Assembly: GCF_963855985.1 (NCBI RefSeq)
Contig: NC_087117.1
Location: 1,995,001-2,059,000, forward strand
Length of the DNA stretch: 64,000 bases
Direction: 5' to 3'
Origin: Ostrinia nubilalis
Lineage: Eukaryota > Arthropoda > Insecta > Lepidoptera > Crambidae
Position 1 is the stretch's first letter. Each line of letters starts with the position of its first letter. A model generated the notes under the pieces. It was not told the origin of the DNA, ran no database searches, and worked only from the letters and a program-made list of their open reading frames with translations. This document shows, one piece after another, positions 10,549 through 21,938 of this stretch. The translations under genes and the position numbers were made by a program.

Positions 10549-10690
10549 TTTGAGTCTTCCAGCGACTTGTCCCACTTTTAGCTTAGTCCACGGGCCAAGT
10601 CACTGGATTGAATTTTTAAATTATTTTTTCTTCCAGCAACAGGGCCCACCTTCAATGTGCATATTAATAAAGTCGCTGGAAGAAATATAT
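10549..10690. mobile_element. Half copy of the foldback MITE of 4867-5122
   Basis: GAGTCTTCCAGCGACTTG, GTCCACGGGCCAAGTCAC and AGGGCCCA match the left arm of the element at 4867. Only a short inverted remnant (AAGTCGCTGGAAG) closes it. Confidence 0.6.
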
Positions 10691-10845
10691 TGTTGAGTTG
10701 TGGAACTGTTTCTTTGAGAAAGTTAGCCCTCAATTGTCTAGTATCAAGATTGATATTAAAGTTTGACCAATGATATTAAAGTTTTTTTTATTAATTACTC
10801 CACTTTGAGCCAAGACTGTAAGCCTTTAAAAAATTGGCTGATAAT

Positions 10846-10995
10846 AGTGACTGAGTTTTTTGCGCTGCTTCTTCTCAGAACTGGCCCATTTATTGTCCCG
10901 AAGCAGTGGTAGAGTTTATACTGGGACGTGTAAAAGGTGTTTTTAAAAGCCTGCTTACAAAAATAAAATGAGTTTTTATAAGTTTTTTTTAATGA
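10846..10995 (+). repeat. LINE/SINE-type 3' tail
   Basis: It carries GCGCTGCTTCTTCTCAGAAC, GAAGCAGTGGTAG, ACTGGGACGTGTAAAAGG and AATAAAATGAGTTTTTAT, the same family as 603-1212 and 39325-39436. Confidence 0.6.
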
Positions 10996-11257
10996 CAAGT
11001 AGCGAAAGGAACTAAAGTCACCTTTTAGAAACAACATAAATTGTCTTATAGGCACAGGTTAATAAACAAAGAGTTTCAACGTAATATTTTGTTTAACTGC
11101 TTAGTGGTCTTGCTAATTGTGTTAGTCATAAAATAACCATTTAGTTGACGGTTTTTTTATTACAATAGTCACACTTGCTGTAGAGTTTAAAAAGTAAACT
11201 CACGCCTCGGTCAGGTGTAGATGGGTGGCCTTTTGAAGTAATTTTATCTTCTTCTTC

Positions 11258-11665
11258 ACAAACAATGCTTGCTTAAGTGAAGTAGAAAATCGAACGAACA
11301 GCATTGAATAGATCTCTGTGATTGGTTCGTGTGTGACCCTGTGTGTCCACGCGCACTGTGAGAGCTCATGGTAATGTTTGTATATGGGCGTGAATTTCTT
11401 GCGCTACTTCTTCTCAGCACTGGCCCGTTTATTGTCCCGAAGCAGTGGTAGGGTTAAAGTATTACTGGGAATTGTAAATGCAGTTTCTTGCGCTGCTTCT
11501 TCTCAGCACAATCATCATCATCAGATCATTTACGCCCATAATCACAAACATTACTATGAGGTTTCACATGTTATGGACGCATAGGGTGACACACGAACCA
11601 ATAACAGAGCTCTATTCAACGCTGTGCGTTCGATTTGCTGCTTCACTTAAGAAAGCATCGTTTGT
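11258..11665. mobile_element. Foldback element with LINE-type tails in its loop
   Basis: A left arm (ACAAACAATGCTTGCTTAAG, GATTGGTTCGTGTG) is mirrored by a right arm (CACACGAACCAAT, CTTAAGAAAGCATCGTTTGT); the arms are about 125 bp. The loop (about 11390-11520) contains two partial copies of the GCGCTACTTCTTCTCAGCAC tail repeat in tandem. Confidence 0.65.
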
Positions 11666-12045
11666 AAATACGGGCGTTAAGTCTCCACTGCAGGAGCACG
11701 ACCCTTTTCGAATTTACCAGAGGCAAATGGAGGATTTGTCCTACACCCCCCACGCTGGCCAGACGGGTTAGTTAAGCCAGACGGGCTAGAATGCACGCCA
11801 TGATAAAATCTTATCAATGATTTTAGACGACAAATGTATGGGCTTATCGAGTTCAATCGATAAAATGGCATGATAAACGCTTATCGCGTCCATCCTAGGC
11901 CTACAGGTAGCAAATACTGTAGTATAATTAGCCTAACACCGTACTACATCGACACCGTTAACATTCATTGTAGCAGTTAATTAATCAATTGAATATTAAT
12001 AAATAACTGTCGACAACACGGGATATGTTTAATTTATTACTATTA

Positions 12046-12302
12046 CCAGATTAAATACAAATGAGTAGGTCATCTTCATAGAAACGCACCGAGCGCGGTT
12101 TGTATGTGAGCGCGCCAATATACGTATGCAGCGCGCACGCACACACTGACAAAATTCGGCGCAATCACGACTGGCTCCCCCGCTAATCCCCGCTAAATTT
12201 TGTCAGTGTGTGCGTGCGAGCCGCATACGTGTTGGCGCACTCACATACAAACCGCGCCCGTGCGTTTCTATGAAGAATACCTACTAATTTGTATTGACTC
12301 TG
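12046..12302. mobile_element. Palindromic MITE, TSD CTATTAC
   Basis: The ends CAGATTAAATACAAATGAGT and the complementary ACTAATTTGTATTGACTCTG are inverted. The arms are about 110 bp and share TTCATAGAAACGCAC and GTCAGTGTGTGCGTGCG. CTATTAC flanks both sides (12039-12045, 12303-12309). This is the complete member of a family with single arms at 440-600 and 58570-58705. Confidence 0.75.
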
Positions 12303-12462
12303 CTATTACTTATTTACTTGCGTGTTATACAGTCAACGTTAAATTGTGACACCCAAAGTAGTCAATAAGTTCGAAACACGTCTTTGTTACAATTGGAATA
12401 AGGTTGTGTTGTCAACTTTTTGGCCACTTTGGGTTACGAACTATTTGACCCTACATTCGTTT

Positions 12463-12750
12463 GCCAAATGACGTCCACTGCTGGACAAAAGCCTACCCCA
12501 AGGATTTTCACAACGACCGGTCTTGCGCATCCAATTGCTTCCCGCGACCTTCGCCGGATTGTCGGTCCACCTAGTGGCAGTCTTCTCTTCAAGCCCGTGG
12601 TCGCTACTCGAGAACTTTTCTGCCCCAGCGGCCATCAGCTCTACGAGCTATGTGCCCCGCCCACTGCCACTAAATTTGGCAATTCTGCGGGCACTGTCTG
12701 TTTACTTTGGTTTTCCTGCGTATGTCACCGTAAAACTGTGAAATCTGTCA
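12463..12750 (-). mobile_element. RTE-like LINE 3' fragment
   Basis: On the minus strand it encodes remnants of the common RTE-like C-terminus (AVGGARSS-like, WRPRAG-like, TRWTDNPAKVAGSNWMR) and ends with CCAGCAGTGGACGTCATTTG. There are several frame breaks. Confidence 0.7.
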
Positions 12751-13157
12751 GATTTTAGTCTAACCTAACCCACTGTAAATAAAATTTACAATCTCACGCG
12801 TTAAATTATAAACTGACGGAGATTCACGGTATTTTTAGTGAATTTTATAGTGTGTATTACACTATTTAGTGTCACTACCCGCATCGCACTCGATGATGAG
12901 ATTATCTCACATAAACTACATCTAGAGATAAGCTGCGTATGTGCGAATTACACAAGCACAATGTAAACTATAGTAGAAGTCTCGCATAGAAGCCAGTAGT
13001 GGCTTTTAAAGTGACCCTATAAAGTGCTCTTTGAGGCATAGTTCAGAGACCTTATGCTGTTACAATTTGATGCAAATGTACGGGAACTGTCTATTATCGC
13101 TGGGTCCGAACTGAACCAAGTCTAGAAGCAAAGTAACAGATATTGGTTAATGAAAGG
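12751..13157. other. Intergenic DNA without recognised features
   Basis: I see no gene. There is a small local palindrome around AGTGTGTATTACACTATTTAG at 12850-12872. Confidence 0.4.
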
Positions 13158-13194
13158 TTCGTTCGTTCGTTTCAGCCAAATGACGTCCACTGCT

Positions 13195-15487
13195 CTGCCG
13201 CACAATTTATAAACGCAGTAAGTAACACGTGAACAGTTTCGAGAAAAACGCGATCAAAGTTGAAATTTTATTTTGGGGTGTCTACAATTAGTTACGCAAA
13301 TATTTGTAAAAAAAAATATATGGGCTTATAGAGCTAAACTCAAAGTTTATTTTGATATGAGGTTTTTGTATTTTAATTAATATTTTGTATTTAAAATTAT
13401 TAAAAAACTGTTTATGTTATGGATTAACTAAGTTTTCGTTCGATACTTACTACCCATGAATGCAGTATGATTGTTCCTTACTGCGTTTATCAGTAGTTTA
13501 CGTTACTTACGGTACATGTGTTAAATGATTGATTTAAATTTTAGTTCTTACAACGTAATATATGCGCCGTATCTTTACAACTTACTGCATTTATGAGTGG
13601 GAGTGTGAATCAAAATAATTTATCAAAACTTTAAATGCGCAGTAATAATACAATTATACTGCGCTTATCATAAGCCAATAACGCTTTCATGTTGAACTTT
13701 CCCAAATGACCAAGGGGTAAATGAAACAAGTATTACAAAATAATTGCTGAGATCGCTTGTTATTCAATCAAAAATTAAGATATGGCACCCACTTTTAGAT
13801 CTTAAATATACCAATCTAATAAAATAAAGACTCGGTCGTTCGTTTAGGCCGAAAGACGTCCACTGCTGGACAACGGCCTCCCCCAAGGATTTCCACAAAG
13901 ACCGGTCCTGTGCCGCTCGCATACAGGCACCTGACGCGACCTTCACCAGATCATCGGTCCACCTAGTGTGAGGCTTGCCCAAGCTGCGTCTTCCAGCTCA
14001 TGGTCGCCACTCAAGAACTTTCCTGCCCCAGCGGCCATCAGACAACTTATAGAGTCTCCAACCTTCAGAGGAGTGGGTACATACAGCACGGCATTTGACA
14101 TGATTTTTGTCTTGTCCATTAAAGACCCATTTGTTGAGGCTCTATTGAGGCAATCGAGGATTGAGCTTAGATCCTCCACGTTCTCACTCAGCCATGACTA
14201 CGATATCGTCCGCGAATCAAAGATGGGTGATGTACTCGCTGATGATATTTATGCCCAATCCGCTCCAGTCCAGAAGCTTGAAAACATCTTCCAGAGTGGT
14301 AGTGAACAGTTTTAGAAATATGACATCTCCCTGTCTGACCCCTCGCTGAAACTGAAGTCCTGGTCCCGGAGACGGACTGACATTGTGGCCTATTTGTACA
14401 AGCCCTTCAACGATTATATCTATAGTGAATTTGGCACCGTTGGAGAGACTGTAGCTTGAAGAAAGAAGTCTTTCTCATAGACCACAAATGCCAGACAAAG
14501 TTGCTGATTATTCTCCTCAGTTATCTGCCATAGATAAGTATGAGTGGTCTATCGTACTAAAGCCTTATCGGAAACCGATCTGTTCGGGAGGCTAGATGTC
14601 GCGTGAAACCATTCATGATGACTCTCAAAAACAGAATCAGAAGTGAGATGGGTATAAAATAAATTCTTCAACAAGGTTTTATTGCCTTTTTTGAAGAAGA
14701 GTATCACCACACTTCTGTGCTATGCCGTAGGCGTTTTTCCCTCAAGGATGACGGAATCGAATAGCTTCTAAAGAGCCTTTAGTACCGGCGTTCCGCCTGA
14801 TTTCAGAAGCTCAGCCGTGATTTCATCATCGCCCGGTGCCTTGTTGTTTTTCAGCTGTTTGAGAGCCATTCTAATCTCGTACAGACACGTCCGGGATATC
14901 TTCGGTATAGTGTCGGGTCAATCTAGCTCTTGGGTCTTCGGCTAGATTTGTCATTTGGACAGGTTTTCAACTTCTTCCAATAACGTAAGAGTCAGCCACT
15001 GCGTTCATAACATGTTAACACCTAGGCAGCACTCTGATAATCCTTAGTATGTACGCAGTATAATTGTAATTACTGCATTAATATTAAGTACAAGTCATCT
15101 GTTTTTCCTATGGAAACATAATATCAGTGTGTGTTTAAGTGGAATTACTGCACATATACTATGTGCAAGGTGAACTTAACAATTGTAGAAACATAATAAG
15201 AATGATGTAATTGGCACATACTGCACTATTACTGTGTAGCAAATTAAGTAAGCGCGAGTATTCACGTAATATTAAGTTATTATGTGCTCTTACTGCTAAC
15301 ATAGTATGTGAAGAAACCTACAATCTGCTCTTTACTGCGTTTATGATAATATGTATCTTCCGTTCTAAGATAGATAGAAAAAAACGGGTCTTTGATTCTT
15401 ATAGATCGCGATGTCAGGATTCAGAATATTCAAAACAATCATAAATGCAGTAAGTGGTACTTACTGCGTTTATAAATTGTGCGGCAG
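13195..15487. mobile_element. 2.3-kb DNA element with 4-bp TSD TGCT
   Basis: The ends CTGCCGCACAATTTATAAAC and its complement are inverted over about 38 bp. TGCT flanks both sides (13191-13194, 15488-15491), exactly splitting CACTGCTGG of the LINE target. Motifs like TTACTGCGTTTAT recur in both orientations in both end regions (for example about 13490, 13580, 13660, 15055, 15330 and 15460), as expected of subterminal transposase-binding sites. A 4-bp duplication would fit Sola-like elements, but no transposase remains. An RTE-like LINE is inserted in the middle (13832-14990). Confidence 0.75.
13832..14990 (-). pseudogene. Degenerate RTE-like LINE reverse transcriptase
   Basis: Reading the minus strand, fragments of one reverse transcriptase appear in order across several frames: ITAELLKSGGTPVLKAL, VILFFKKGN, a FRQG-like RQGDVI, FADDIVVMAE-like DDIVVMA and the RTE C-terminus RWTDDLVKVASGACMRAAQD. 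Stops and frameshifts separate them and parts are missing. The (CGAA)n-type tail is at 13832-13845. It is nested inside the 4-bp-TSD element. Non-functional. Confidence 0.75.
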
Positions 15488-15967
15488 TGCTGGTCAAAGG
15501 CCTCCCCCAAGGATTTCCTTAACGACCGGTCCTGCGCTGCCCGCTTCTAGGCTTTTCCCGCGACCTTCACCAGATCGTCGGTCCAACTAGTGGAGGGCCT
15601 GCCCACGCTACGTCTTCCGGCCCGCGGTCGCCACTCGAGAACTTTTCTGCCCCAACTAGGGTTGCCAGGCGTCCGGCTTTTTAGGGACTTGTCCGGCCAA
15701 ATATTGCCTTGTCCGGCCTGTCCGGCTTTTGTTAGGCTTTTTATTTGGTTGCCGAGCCAGACAAAAGTCGAGCCACAGAATCATATGAAGCGCACGCATC
15801 AGGATGTTGGTTAGCAACCGATGATGATAGTACCAGGCCTGTTCATCTCCGCGAGTTCACATCGAAAACAAAACACGCACGATAGCCCACCTACAGGAGG
15901 CGATTCGACAAGGCGTCACATACGAGATACGAGCGAGCATTGACACACGCACGCGTACTCTTGTATT

Positions 15968-16080
15968 ATGGAAAAAAATAAAAAAATACTGTGTAAAAAA
16001 TACTGTGCAGTATTTAACTGCCTAAATAATAATAAAAACACACAATGTACTTTTTTTAAGTTGCCTGAAGACACTGAGAG
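15968..16080 (+). CDS. First exon of a THAP-domain (transposase-like) protein
   Basis: From ATG the frame encodes MEKNKKILCKKYCAVFNCLN followed by NNKNTQCTFFKLPEDTER and ends at GAGAG|GTAAAT, a good donor. The pattern YCAVFNC (C-x4-C) followed by a TFFKLP box is the N-terminal half of a THAP zinc finger; the later C-x2-H and AVPTIF box would be in a second exon that I did not find. THAP fingers bind DNA in P-element-type transposases and host factors. Its position inside an element with an 8-bp duplication suggests a transposon gene, probably broken. It could alternatively be a captured host exon. Confidence 0.6.
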
Positions 16081-16542
16081 GTAAATAAGTGGTTATTGTT
16101 ATTCATGATAATTCATGTATTTCTTCCGACATTTTCCGCGATTTGGCACTTCACGTCACACATTAGTTTGCCGAAGTTCGCCGAGCCAGCTATTGTCAAT
16201 TATTATAGGTGTCAAACAGGATAGGGTCTTTGCGCTGGTTTTCGTCCAACTATCGGAGTTGCCAACTTTGTGATCTTAAAATACCCTTACATAATTGTAT
16301 CATATTATTTTATGTCGTTCGAGTGCTCATAAAGGCAGTCAACTAAAGTCCATACTGCAACGCACACACAATCCGCACCGTAACGTAAACGCCTTGCCTC
16401 GCCGATGACAGTGCGCGAAGGGCAATGACAGCTCGCAAAACACTGACGTATATCAATGTCTCATGGACTTGGCGTAACTTTAAAATAAACGTACTCGGTA
16501 CATTATGCACACATTTACACGCATTATAAATACATACACGAC

Positions 16543-16651
16543 TTAAGAAAACAACATGGCCGCAATATAGGCAATCAGCTGACAGGTATTTGTGTGTGTG
16601 TGTGTGCGTGTAGTTGTCAGCTGATTGCCTATAAATATGTTGTTTTCTTAA
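16543..16651. repeat. Small foldback with GT microsatellite loop
   Basis: TTAAGAAAACAACAT and GGCAATCAGCTGACAG are mirrored by CTGTCAGCTGATTGCC-like and ATGTTGTTTTCTTAA sequence. The loop is (GT)n at about 16590-16606. Confidence 0.6.
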
Positions 16652-17427
16652 ATCTTGTATGTAGGTACCTACTCGGCACAAGTCAGGTAGTTAGTGACGT
16701 CACATGAAAATGTTGCCAGAATGAGTACTGACCAAACATTATCTATTTCTTTTTTTTATACATCACCAGGGGTAAGTTAGAAAGAGATAAACAGCTGTTT
16801 GTCATTAATTTGTCGAATTTTTGTATAGATCTATATTTCCTCTCCACTATTACCTCCATGCCACAAAAGGCGATACGTTGTTGATCCCTTTCCGAGTTGA
16901 TTTGCCTGCTATATGACCTGAGCTTTGCTTTAAAAAATGACCCTTAGTCATCTAAGATTTAATTTTGTATGAAGAAGTTTAATAAACACTTAAAATTGTG
17001 TTTATAATGCTATCAATTAGACATACGTGCCAAAAACTTTTCCTGTCAGCACGTTTTTTTTCTAGCGCGATGATTTCTGCAATGTACCGGTGACCGGTGT
17101 ATGGCCGCGCATATACGTAATTTTTTGGAACTCACTACTTTTTAAATTACATTTTCATTTAGGTAGAACTGTTGCTTAGGCATTATACATAGATTGCAAC
17201 AAAACTAGCGCGGGATGGCTACTGCCTTCTGTGAATACAATACTTTGTATTCAAATTTTACGCATGTGTTTATGGCAGCTCAGTGAAATGGACGAAAACC
17301 GAAGTTAGATAGAAAACCAGCACAATGACCCTACTTTCAAAAATTAATATTGCGATTTTATAAATCACTTAAACAACTTTATATTAATTTGCGGGTACGC
17401 CGGGACAGCTCGTAAAACAAATTCATT

Positions 17428-18578
17428 TAGTGTCCGACCGAATGTTCGGTTTCGGTTTCGTTTTCGGTTGAGTTTCGGTAAAAACACGAGTTTCGGTTTA
17501 GTTTCGTTTTCGGCGGCAAACTTGCCGAAACTACGACCGAAACCGAATATGCATTCGGGAGTTTCCGCGCTGTTATCGGTCATGTTCGGGGCGTTGAATG
17601 GGTGAATGAATCCGATCAGAGCCAATTTTATTTATTTAAACTTTAATGCCAAAATAAATTTGTACTTAAGGCGAACTTAATGCACTAACTAAAGCATTCT
17701 CGACCAGTTTACCTTTGGGTTGAGCAGAAAAGAAATTAGTTTGGAGGTACTTCTAGTGCAAAAACAAATATGCTACATAAATACATAAATAATATGTAAA
17801 ATATACAATAATAAATAAATACATACATAGATAGATGATTGAGTTAAACTGAAATTACAATTCATGAAGGTGAAATCATTTGAAGGAAGTGGTTATGGAC
17901 AGATTTTTTAAAAGAAAACTTATTAGACGCTTGCCTGGTCCCTTCAGGCAGAGAGTTCCAGAGCCTTATGGCCTGAAGACGGAAGGAGTCGGAGAGAAAA
18001 CCAGTTCGGTGAAGAGGAGTGGAAAGAACGGACTTGTTGGAGGAGCGGAGCTGACGTGAGTGCGTAGAGCTGAGAAGGTTAAACTGAGACTTAAGATAAT
18101 ATGAAGGAGAGTTGGGATCATTTAGAATTGAAAAAAGGGTAGAGAGAATTCTGACTTTGCGTCGAAGCGGGAGAGGCAGCCATTGAAGCTGAGAACGGTA
18201 AGCGGAGATATGGTCATATTTACGCAGACAAAAAAAAATACAGCTGGTATTGTTGACAAGGCGATCCAACCATCTGATTTATCTAAAGCTAAGTGAACAG
18301 TGCAATAAATTTATATTCACTAGGAAGTTCCGAGCCTAGAAGGTAAACTATTACTGGTTTGAAACTACACTTGTCTTACCATGAAAATCTATGTGATTTA
18401 AAGAGAAAACAATAAAGACTGACTGATTATAATAACGTTTTCTTTATTTTTCCCTCAAAATATGAGCCTTGTAAGGAAGTTTCGGTTTCGGTTTCGGTTT
18501 CGGCCGAAATAGACACCGTTGCCGAAATTCGTTTTCGGTTTCGGTTTCGGTCGTAAAACTAGTTTCGGTCGGACACTA
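17428..18578. mobile_element. hAT element, TSD AATTCATT, with nested LINE
   Basis: The ends TAGTGTCCGACCGAA and TTCGGTCGGACACTA are perfect inverted repeats flanked by AATTCATT on both sides (17420-17427, 18579-18586), the 8-bp duplication of hAT. The subterminal regions are (TTTCGG)n-rich. The centre is occupied by a LINE 3' end in minus orientation (about 17632-18440). No transposase remains. Confidence 0.85.
17632..18440 (-). mobile_element. CR1/L2-type LINE 3' fragment
   Basis: A 135-residue minus-strand frame (17862-18269) carries the C-terminal tail typical of CR1/L2-like reverse transcriptases: LQWLPLPLRRKVRILSTLF, then the RQLRSSNKSVLSTP and IRLWNSLPEGTR motifs. The 5' part is absent. 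The clade within the CR1/L2 group is uncertain. Confidence 0.7.
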
Positions 18579-18699
18579 AATTCATTATTTACATATTACT
18601 AATTTATCAACTTTGTTCATTGTTAGTTCATTAGTTGTTCGTGTTTCGTTTGGGTTAGACCAAGAGCCGAATGCAAAAAATAAATGTTACTTAATTATA

Positions 18700-19720
18700 T
18701 TAATCCTACAAAAAACGGACGGACGTGTGCAAGTCTAATAGCCATATACTTGGTTAACTCATTTTAAAAAGTGCACAAAAACGTTCTATGTTCAGACAGA
18801 CTATATGACGAATCTATAAGGGTTCCGTTTTTGCCATTTGGCTACGGAACCCTAAATACCGTATCAAAATCTGTTGCATAGTTTTAAAGATCTAAGCATA
18901 CATAGGGACAGACAGACAGGAAAGCGACTTTTTTTTATAATTATTACGTAGTGATGATGGGCATATAGACCAAATAAAGACATTTTGATTTAAGGGGGGG
19001 ACATCGTAAGAGCCATTCACATTTTTATCAGAAAGTTAATAAATTAATATATTTAGGTTTTTGAAATCTAAAACAGCCAGGAAATCAAAGAGGCAAACAT
19101 GATACCTTTGTGATTTTATAGGAATTTTATTGTAAAACACGGTCATATTAAACTTTTATAAAAAAATCCAGAGGTAAATGTTTTTTTTCGAGAAAAATTT
19201 TTTCTAATCGTGTTTTCGAAAATGTCATCCCATCACACATACGTTCTGTAATACATAATATTGAAAACAGTGCGAAATATCGTCAATAGGCTAGTTTCCT
19301 AAAAAAAATTTTTTAGTCCGTAATGTTTAATATCAAAAAATATTGGACACGTATATTTTTATTTGTCAATCTAACAAATAATTACATAGTTATGGTGCGT
19401 TGAAGTTCCGCACGACGTCACAACGTGCGGCACTTTTATGCACGCATTGACGTCACGGGCCTCTTCTTATGAACTTTGGCGCGCTTTATCTCTTTAAATT
19501 TTCATTAGTTTGAAAAAGTGAAAAATACGTGTAGAGTATTTTTTGATAAGTTAACTGACGGACTAATTAAAACTCTTGCTTTTTGACCCAGGAAACATCC
19601 CTATTGCAGTTTTCACATACTAAGGGCCCATAATGAAATTAGTATAATGTTTGTTTATGTAATAAAATTTGGTTTGAAATACCTACTGAATTGAATTTTT
19701 ATTCCTTACTAGCTTTTTGG
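18700..19720. other. Repeat debris inside the 8-bp-TSD transposon
   Basis: It contains AGGGTTCCGTTTTTGCCATT and GGCTACGGAACCCTAAA (about 18815-18855), a short inverted pair, then AT-rich DNA without coding potential. At 19709 a minus-strand Helitron 3' fragment (CTAGCTTTTTGGCTTCGCCC) begins. Confidence 0.45.
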
Positions 19721-20391
19721 CTTCGCCCACGTGAAATAAATTGTCACAGTTATGTGTGTTATAAAATATTTAGGTGCTAGCTCTTACACTGTATAACTGG
19801 CGGCCGCATGTAGCTGCGCGTTGCCGCGAAGAGCAGTGAATGCAAGTGTGGTGCGCTAGATGGCGACACAGTAGCTTCTTGTAGCAGTCAGCCCTATGGC
19901 ATCAAGACAGTACCGATCACTGACGTATGTCAACAAAACGGTGCTTGACTCTTATGACAAGCTAAATTACACCATATTGTTGATGACATTGAGCATACAT
20001 TTTTTTGAATACCTTCGCGAAGAAAAACTTCTGTACGTAGTACTTATTATTATTCTGTGATAGTACTCACTCATGAGCTGACACTAATTGCATTTTTTAG
20101 GCTTTAGGGTAAAATGTCCGGCCAAATGAAGCACAAAGTCCGGCTTTTGTGATTTTGGACCTGGCAACCCTAGCCCCAACGGCCATCGTCTCTACGACTA
20201 TGTACTCTACGAGATGAGAATATGCTTTCCAAAATAAGGTTTCTTTCAAGTCCTCGAGACTCCTCCTCCGGAGCAAAACTACTGAGTATAAATACATTAT
20301 ACAACCACGTCACAGAATTATCAGCTAGATATCGACTATCTCAGGAATTCGGACGCTTCCTAGGATTGTGTTGTAGGCATTCACGACTTAA

Positions 20392-20422
<31 letters not shown>

Positions 20423-20680
20423 ATATACTTGGACATTTTACACTACGCTTCTAGTCCCAAACTAAGCAAAGCTTGTACTATGGGTACTAGACAACGGATA
20501 TAAACATACTTAAATACTTTTTTTTTTGTAAATACATACATATTATACATAGTAACACCCAGACCCGTCACAGAAATTAAAATTCATAATTATTTCAATT
20601 TCTGCCCGGCCGGGAATCGAACCCGGGACCTCTCGGCATAGTAGTCCGTTTCCGAACCACTACACCAAACGGCCGACAAT
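20392..20680 (-). mobile_element. tRNA-derived SINE
   Basis: On the minus strand the head GGCCGTTTGGTGTAGTGGTT (A box TGGTGTAGTGG) is followed by the B box GGTTCGATTCC within CCCGGGTTCGATTCCCGGCC. An AT-rich body and a 27-base A tail (T-run at 20392-20418) follow. The internal Pol III promoter and A tail define a tRNA-derived SINE about 290 bp long. The clover-leaf is too degenerate and the context too SINE-like to call a tRNA gene. Confidence 0.85.
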
Positions 20681-20807
20681 TAAATGCCATTAAAATTAAA
20701 CTTAATTAAATGCCAGCTTGCTCATACACGTGAGTAATATAAGTTTTTACCATTATTGACTGATTAGTGTTGAATGAAACGTTTTGAGCCACTATGGCAT
20801 ATGATTG

Positions 20808-20943
20808 CGATGGCGCAAGTACACTATCCGAGACGTAATAGTATGAACAGCATCTCGTTTATTTTCTCCTTCCCTCACGCGTGTATCGCCCATACTTCGG
20901 TGTTTCGTCTCGGTAAATTTTGCGCATAGTGTACTTGCGCCAT
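20808..20943. mobile_element. Short inverted-repeat MITE
   Basis: ATGGCGCAAGTACACTAT at the left is mirrored by ATAGTGTACTTGCGCCAT at the right. The element is 136 bp with no coding capacity. Confidence 0.65.
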
Positions 20944-20984
20944 GAGACGTAGGTATTTCGCTCGTCATAAATAAGTAAAATAAG

Positions 20985-21080
20985 TGATGAATGGATGCAG
21001 CTACCAACCGGTCATTATGGAAATCATTGGGGAGGCCTATGTTCAGCAGTGGACGTCCTGTGGCTGAAATGATGATGATT
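20985..21080 (+). mobile_element. RTE-like LINE 3' end
   Basis: GGAGGCCTATGTTCAGCAGT, GGACGTCCTGTGGCTGAAAT and GATGATGATTAT form the (GATGAT)n-tailed RTE-like 3' end. Confidence 0.7.
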
Positions 21081-21704
21081 ATCCGATTTAAACATAACTC
21101 AAGTTCATGAATCAATATTGTTGCGACCGCCTATATTCAGAGTTATGAAAAAACTACGGAATTATTTATGTAATTTTGGGACCACATGGAAGTTACCCTT
21201 TCAAACAATATAAGGATTTTTCATATCGATCTAGGCTTCTTTTGAGTAATCAGGAAATACACAAAAAAGGTACACAGATTGAGAACTTTATTAATTATGT
21301 TGGTTAAAAAGCTAGTACAGTAAGGTCAGCGTCAAATAAAGTGGCAAAAAACTTGATAACACAACCTTATTCCAATTGCAACAAAGACGTTTGCGAATTT
21401 TTGGCTACTTTGTGCGTCACGAACTATTTGTCGCTGACTGTATAATACCTAAGAGCTTATTAAAAACTACAGAATAATAAAAGTTATCTCACACAATGTT
21501 TTTGTGGGAATGTAAGAGATAAACACGTTTTTTGAGTGCAGACAAGTTATCTGATATCAAAGATAAATGATTATCTAAAACGACATGTATGTCAGTTTTC
21601 AGTTCACACTAAATAATAAAGATTTAGTAGAGTACTAGGTTTTGCCACAGAATAATAATAAGTACTTGCTTTTGCCCGCGGCTTCGCCCGCGTGGAATTT
21701 TGTC
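21081..21704. other. Intergenic DNA without recognised genes
   Basis: AT-rich. I see no coding sequence or clear repeat beyond short AT tracts. Confidence 0.45.
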
Positions 21705-21938
21705 TGTCACAGGAAAACTTAACTTAATATTATAAATGCGAAACTCTGTCTGTCTGTCTCGCTTTCACGCCTAAACCACTGAAGCGATTTTGATGAAATT
21801 TGGCATAGAGATAGTTTAAGTCCCGGGAAAAGACATAGGATAGTTTTTATCCCGGTTTTTGAAACAGGGACTCGCGCGATAAAGTTTTTCTGTGACCGAC
21901 AAAATTCCACGCGGGCGAAGTCGCTGGCGGAAAGCTAG
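21705..21938 (+). mobile_element. Helitron-like element, 3' end intact
   Basis: It reads AATATTATAAATGCGAAACT, (CTGT)n, AGTCCCGGGAAAAGACATAG and ends TCGCTGGCGGAAAGCTAG|T. It is the same family as 6898-7130 in the opposite orientation. Just upstream (21670-21715) a minus-oriented 3'-end fragment of the same family abuts it, so two copies are joined. Confidence 0.75.

Larger units (their letters stand above)
15657..20172 (+). mobile_element. 4.5-kb DNA transposon with THAP exon, TSD GCCCCAAC
   Basis: The ends TAGGGTTGCCAGG and CCTGGCAACCCTA are perfect inverted repeats, and GCCCCAAC flanks both sides (15649-15656, 20173-20180) inside an RTE-like LINE. An 8-bp duplication fits hAT or P superfamilies. 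Subterminal GTCCGGC motifs are repeated at both ends. A THAP-type exon is at 15968-16080. The rest contains a nested hAT (17428-18578), a small foldback (16543-16651) and no recognisable catalytic domain, so the element looks decayed. Confidence 0.8.
13158..20215 (-). mobile_element. RTE-like LINE 3' fragment split into three by nested transposons
   Basis: One minus-strand LINE tail is preserved as 13158-13194, 15488-15656 and about 20173-20215. Joined, they read as the usual sequence: (CGAA)n tail, CCAGCAGTGGACGTCATTTG region, RWTDDLVKVAG-like coding, then CTCGAGTGGCGACC and GCCGTTGGGGC. The first gap is the 4-bp-TSD element 13195-15487 and the second is the 8-bp-TSD element 15657-20172. Confidence 0.8.

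Noticed and set aside
20606..20680. A tRNA gene
   Set aside because: A and B boxes are present, but an AT-rich body and A tail follow directly and the arms do not fold cleanly; it is a SINE head.
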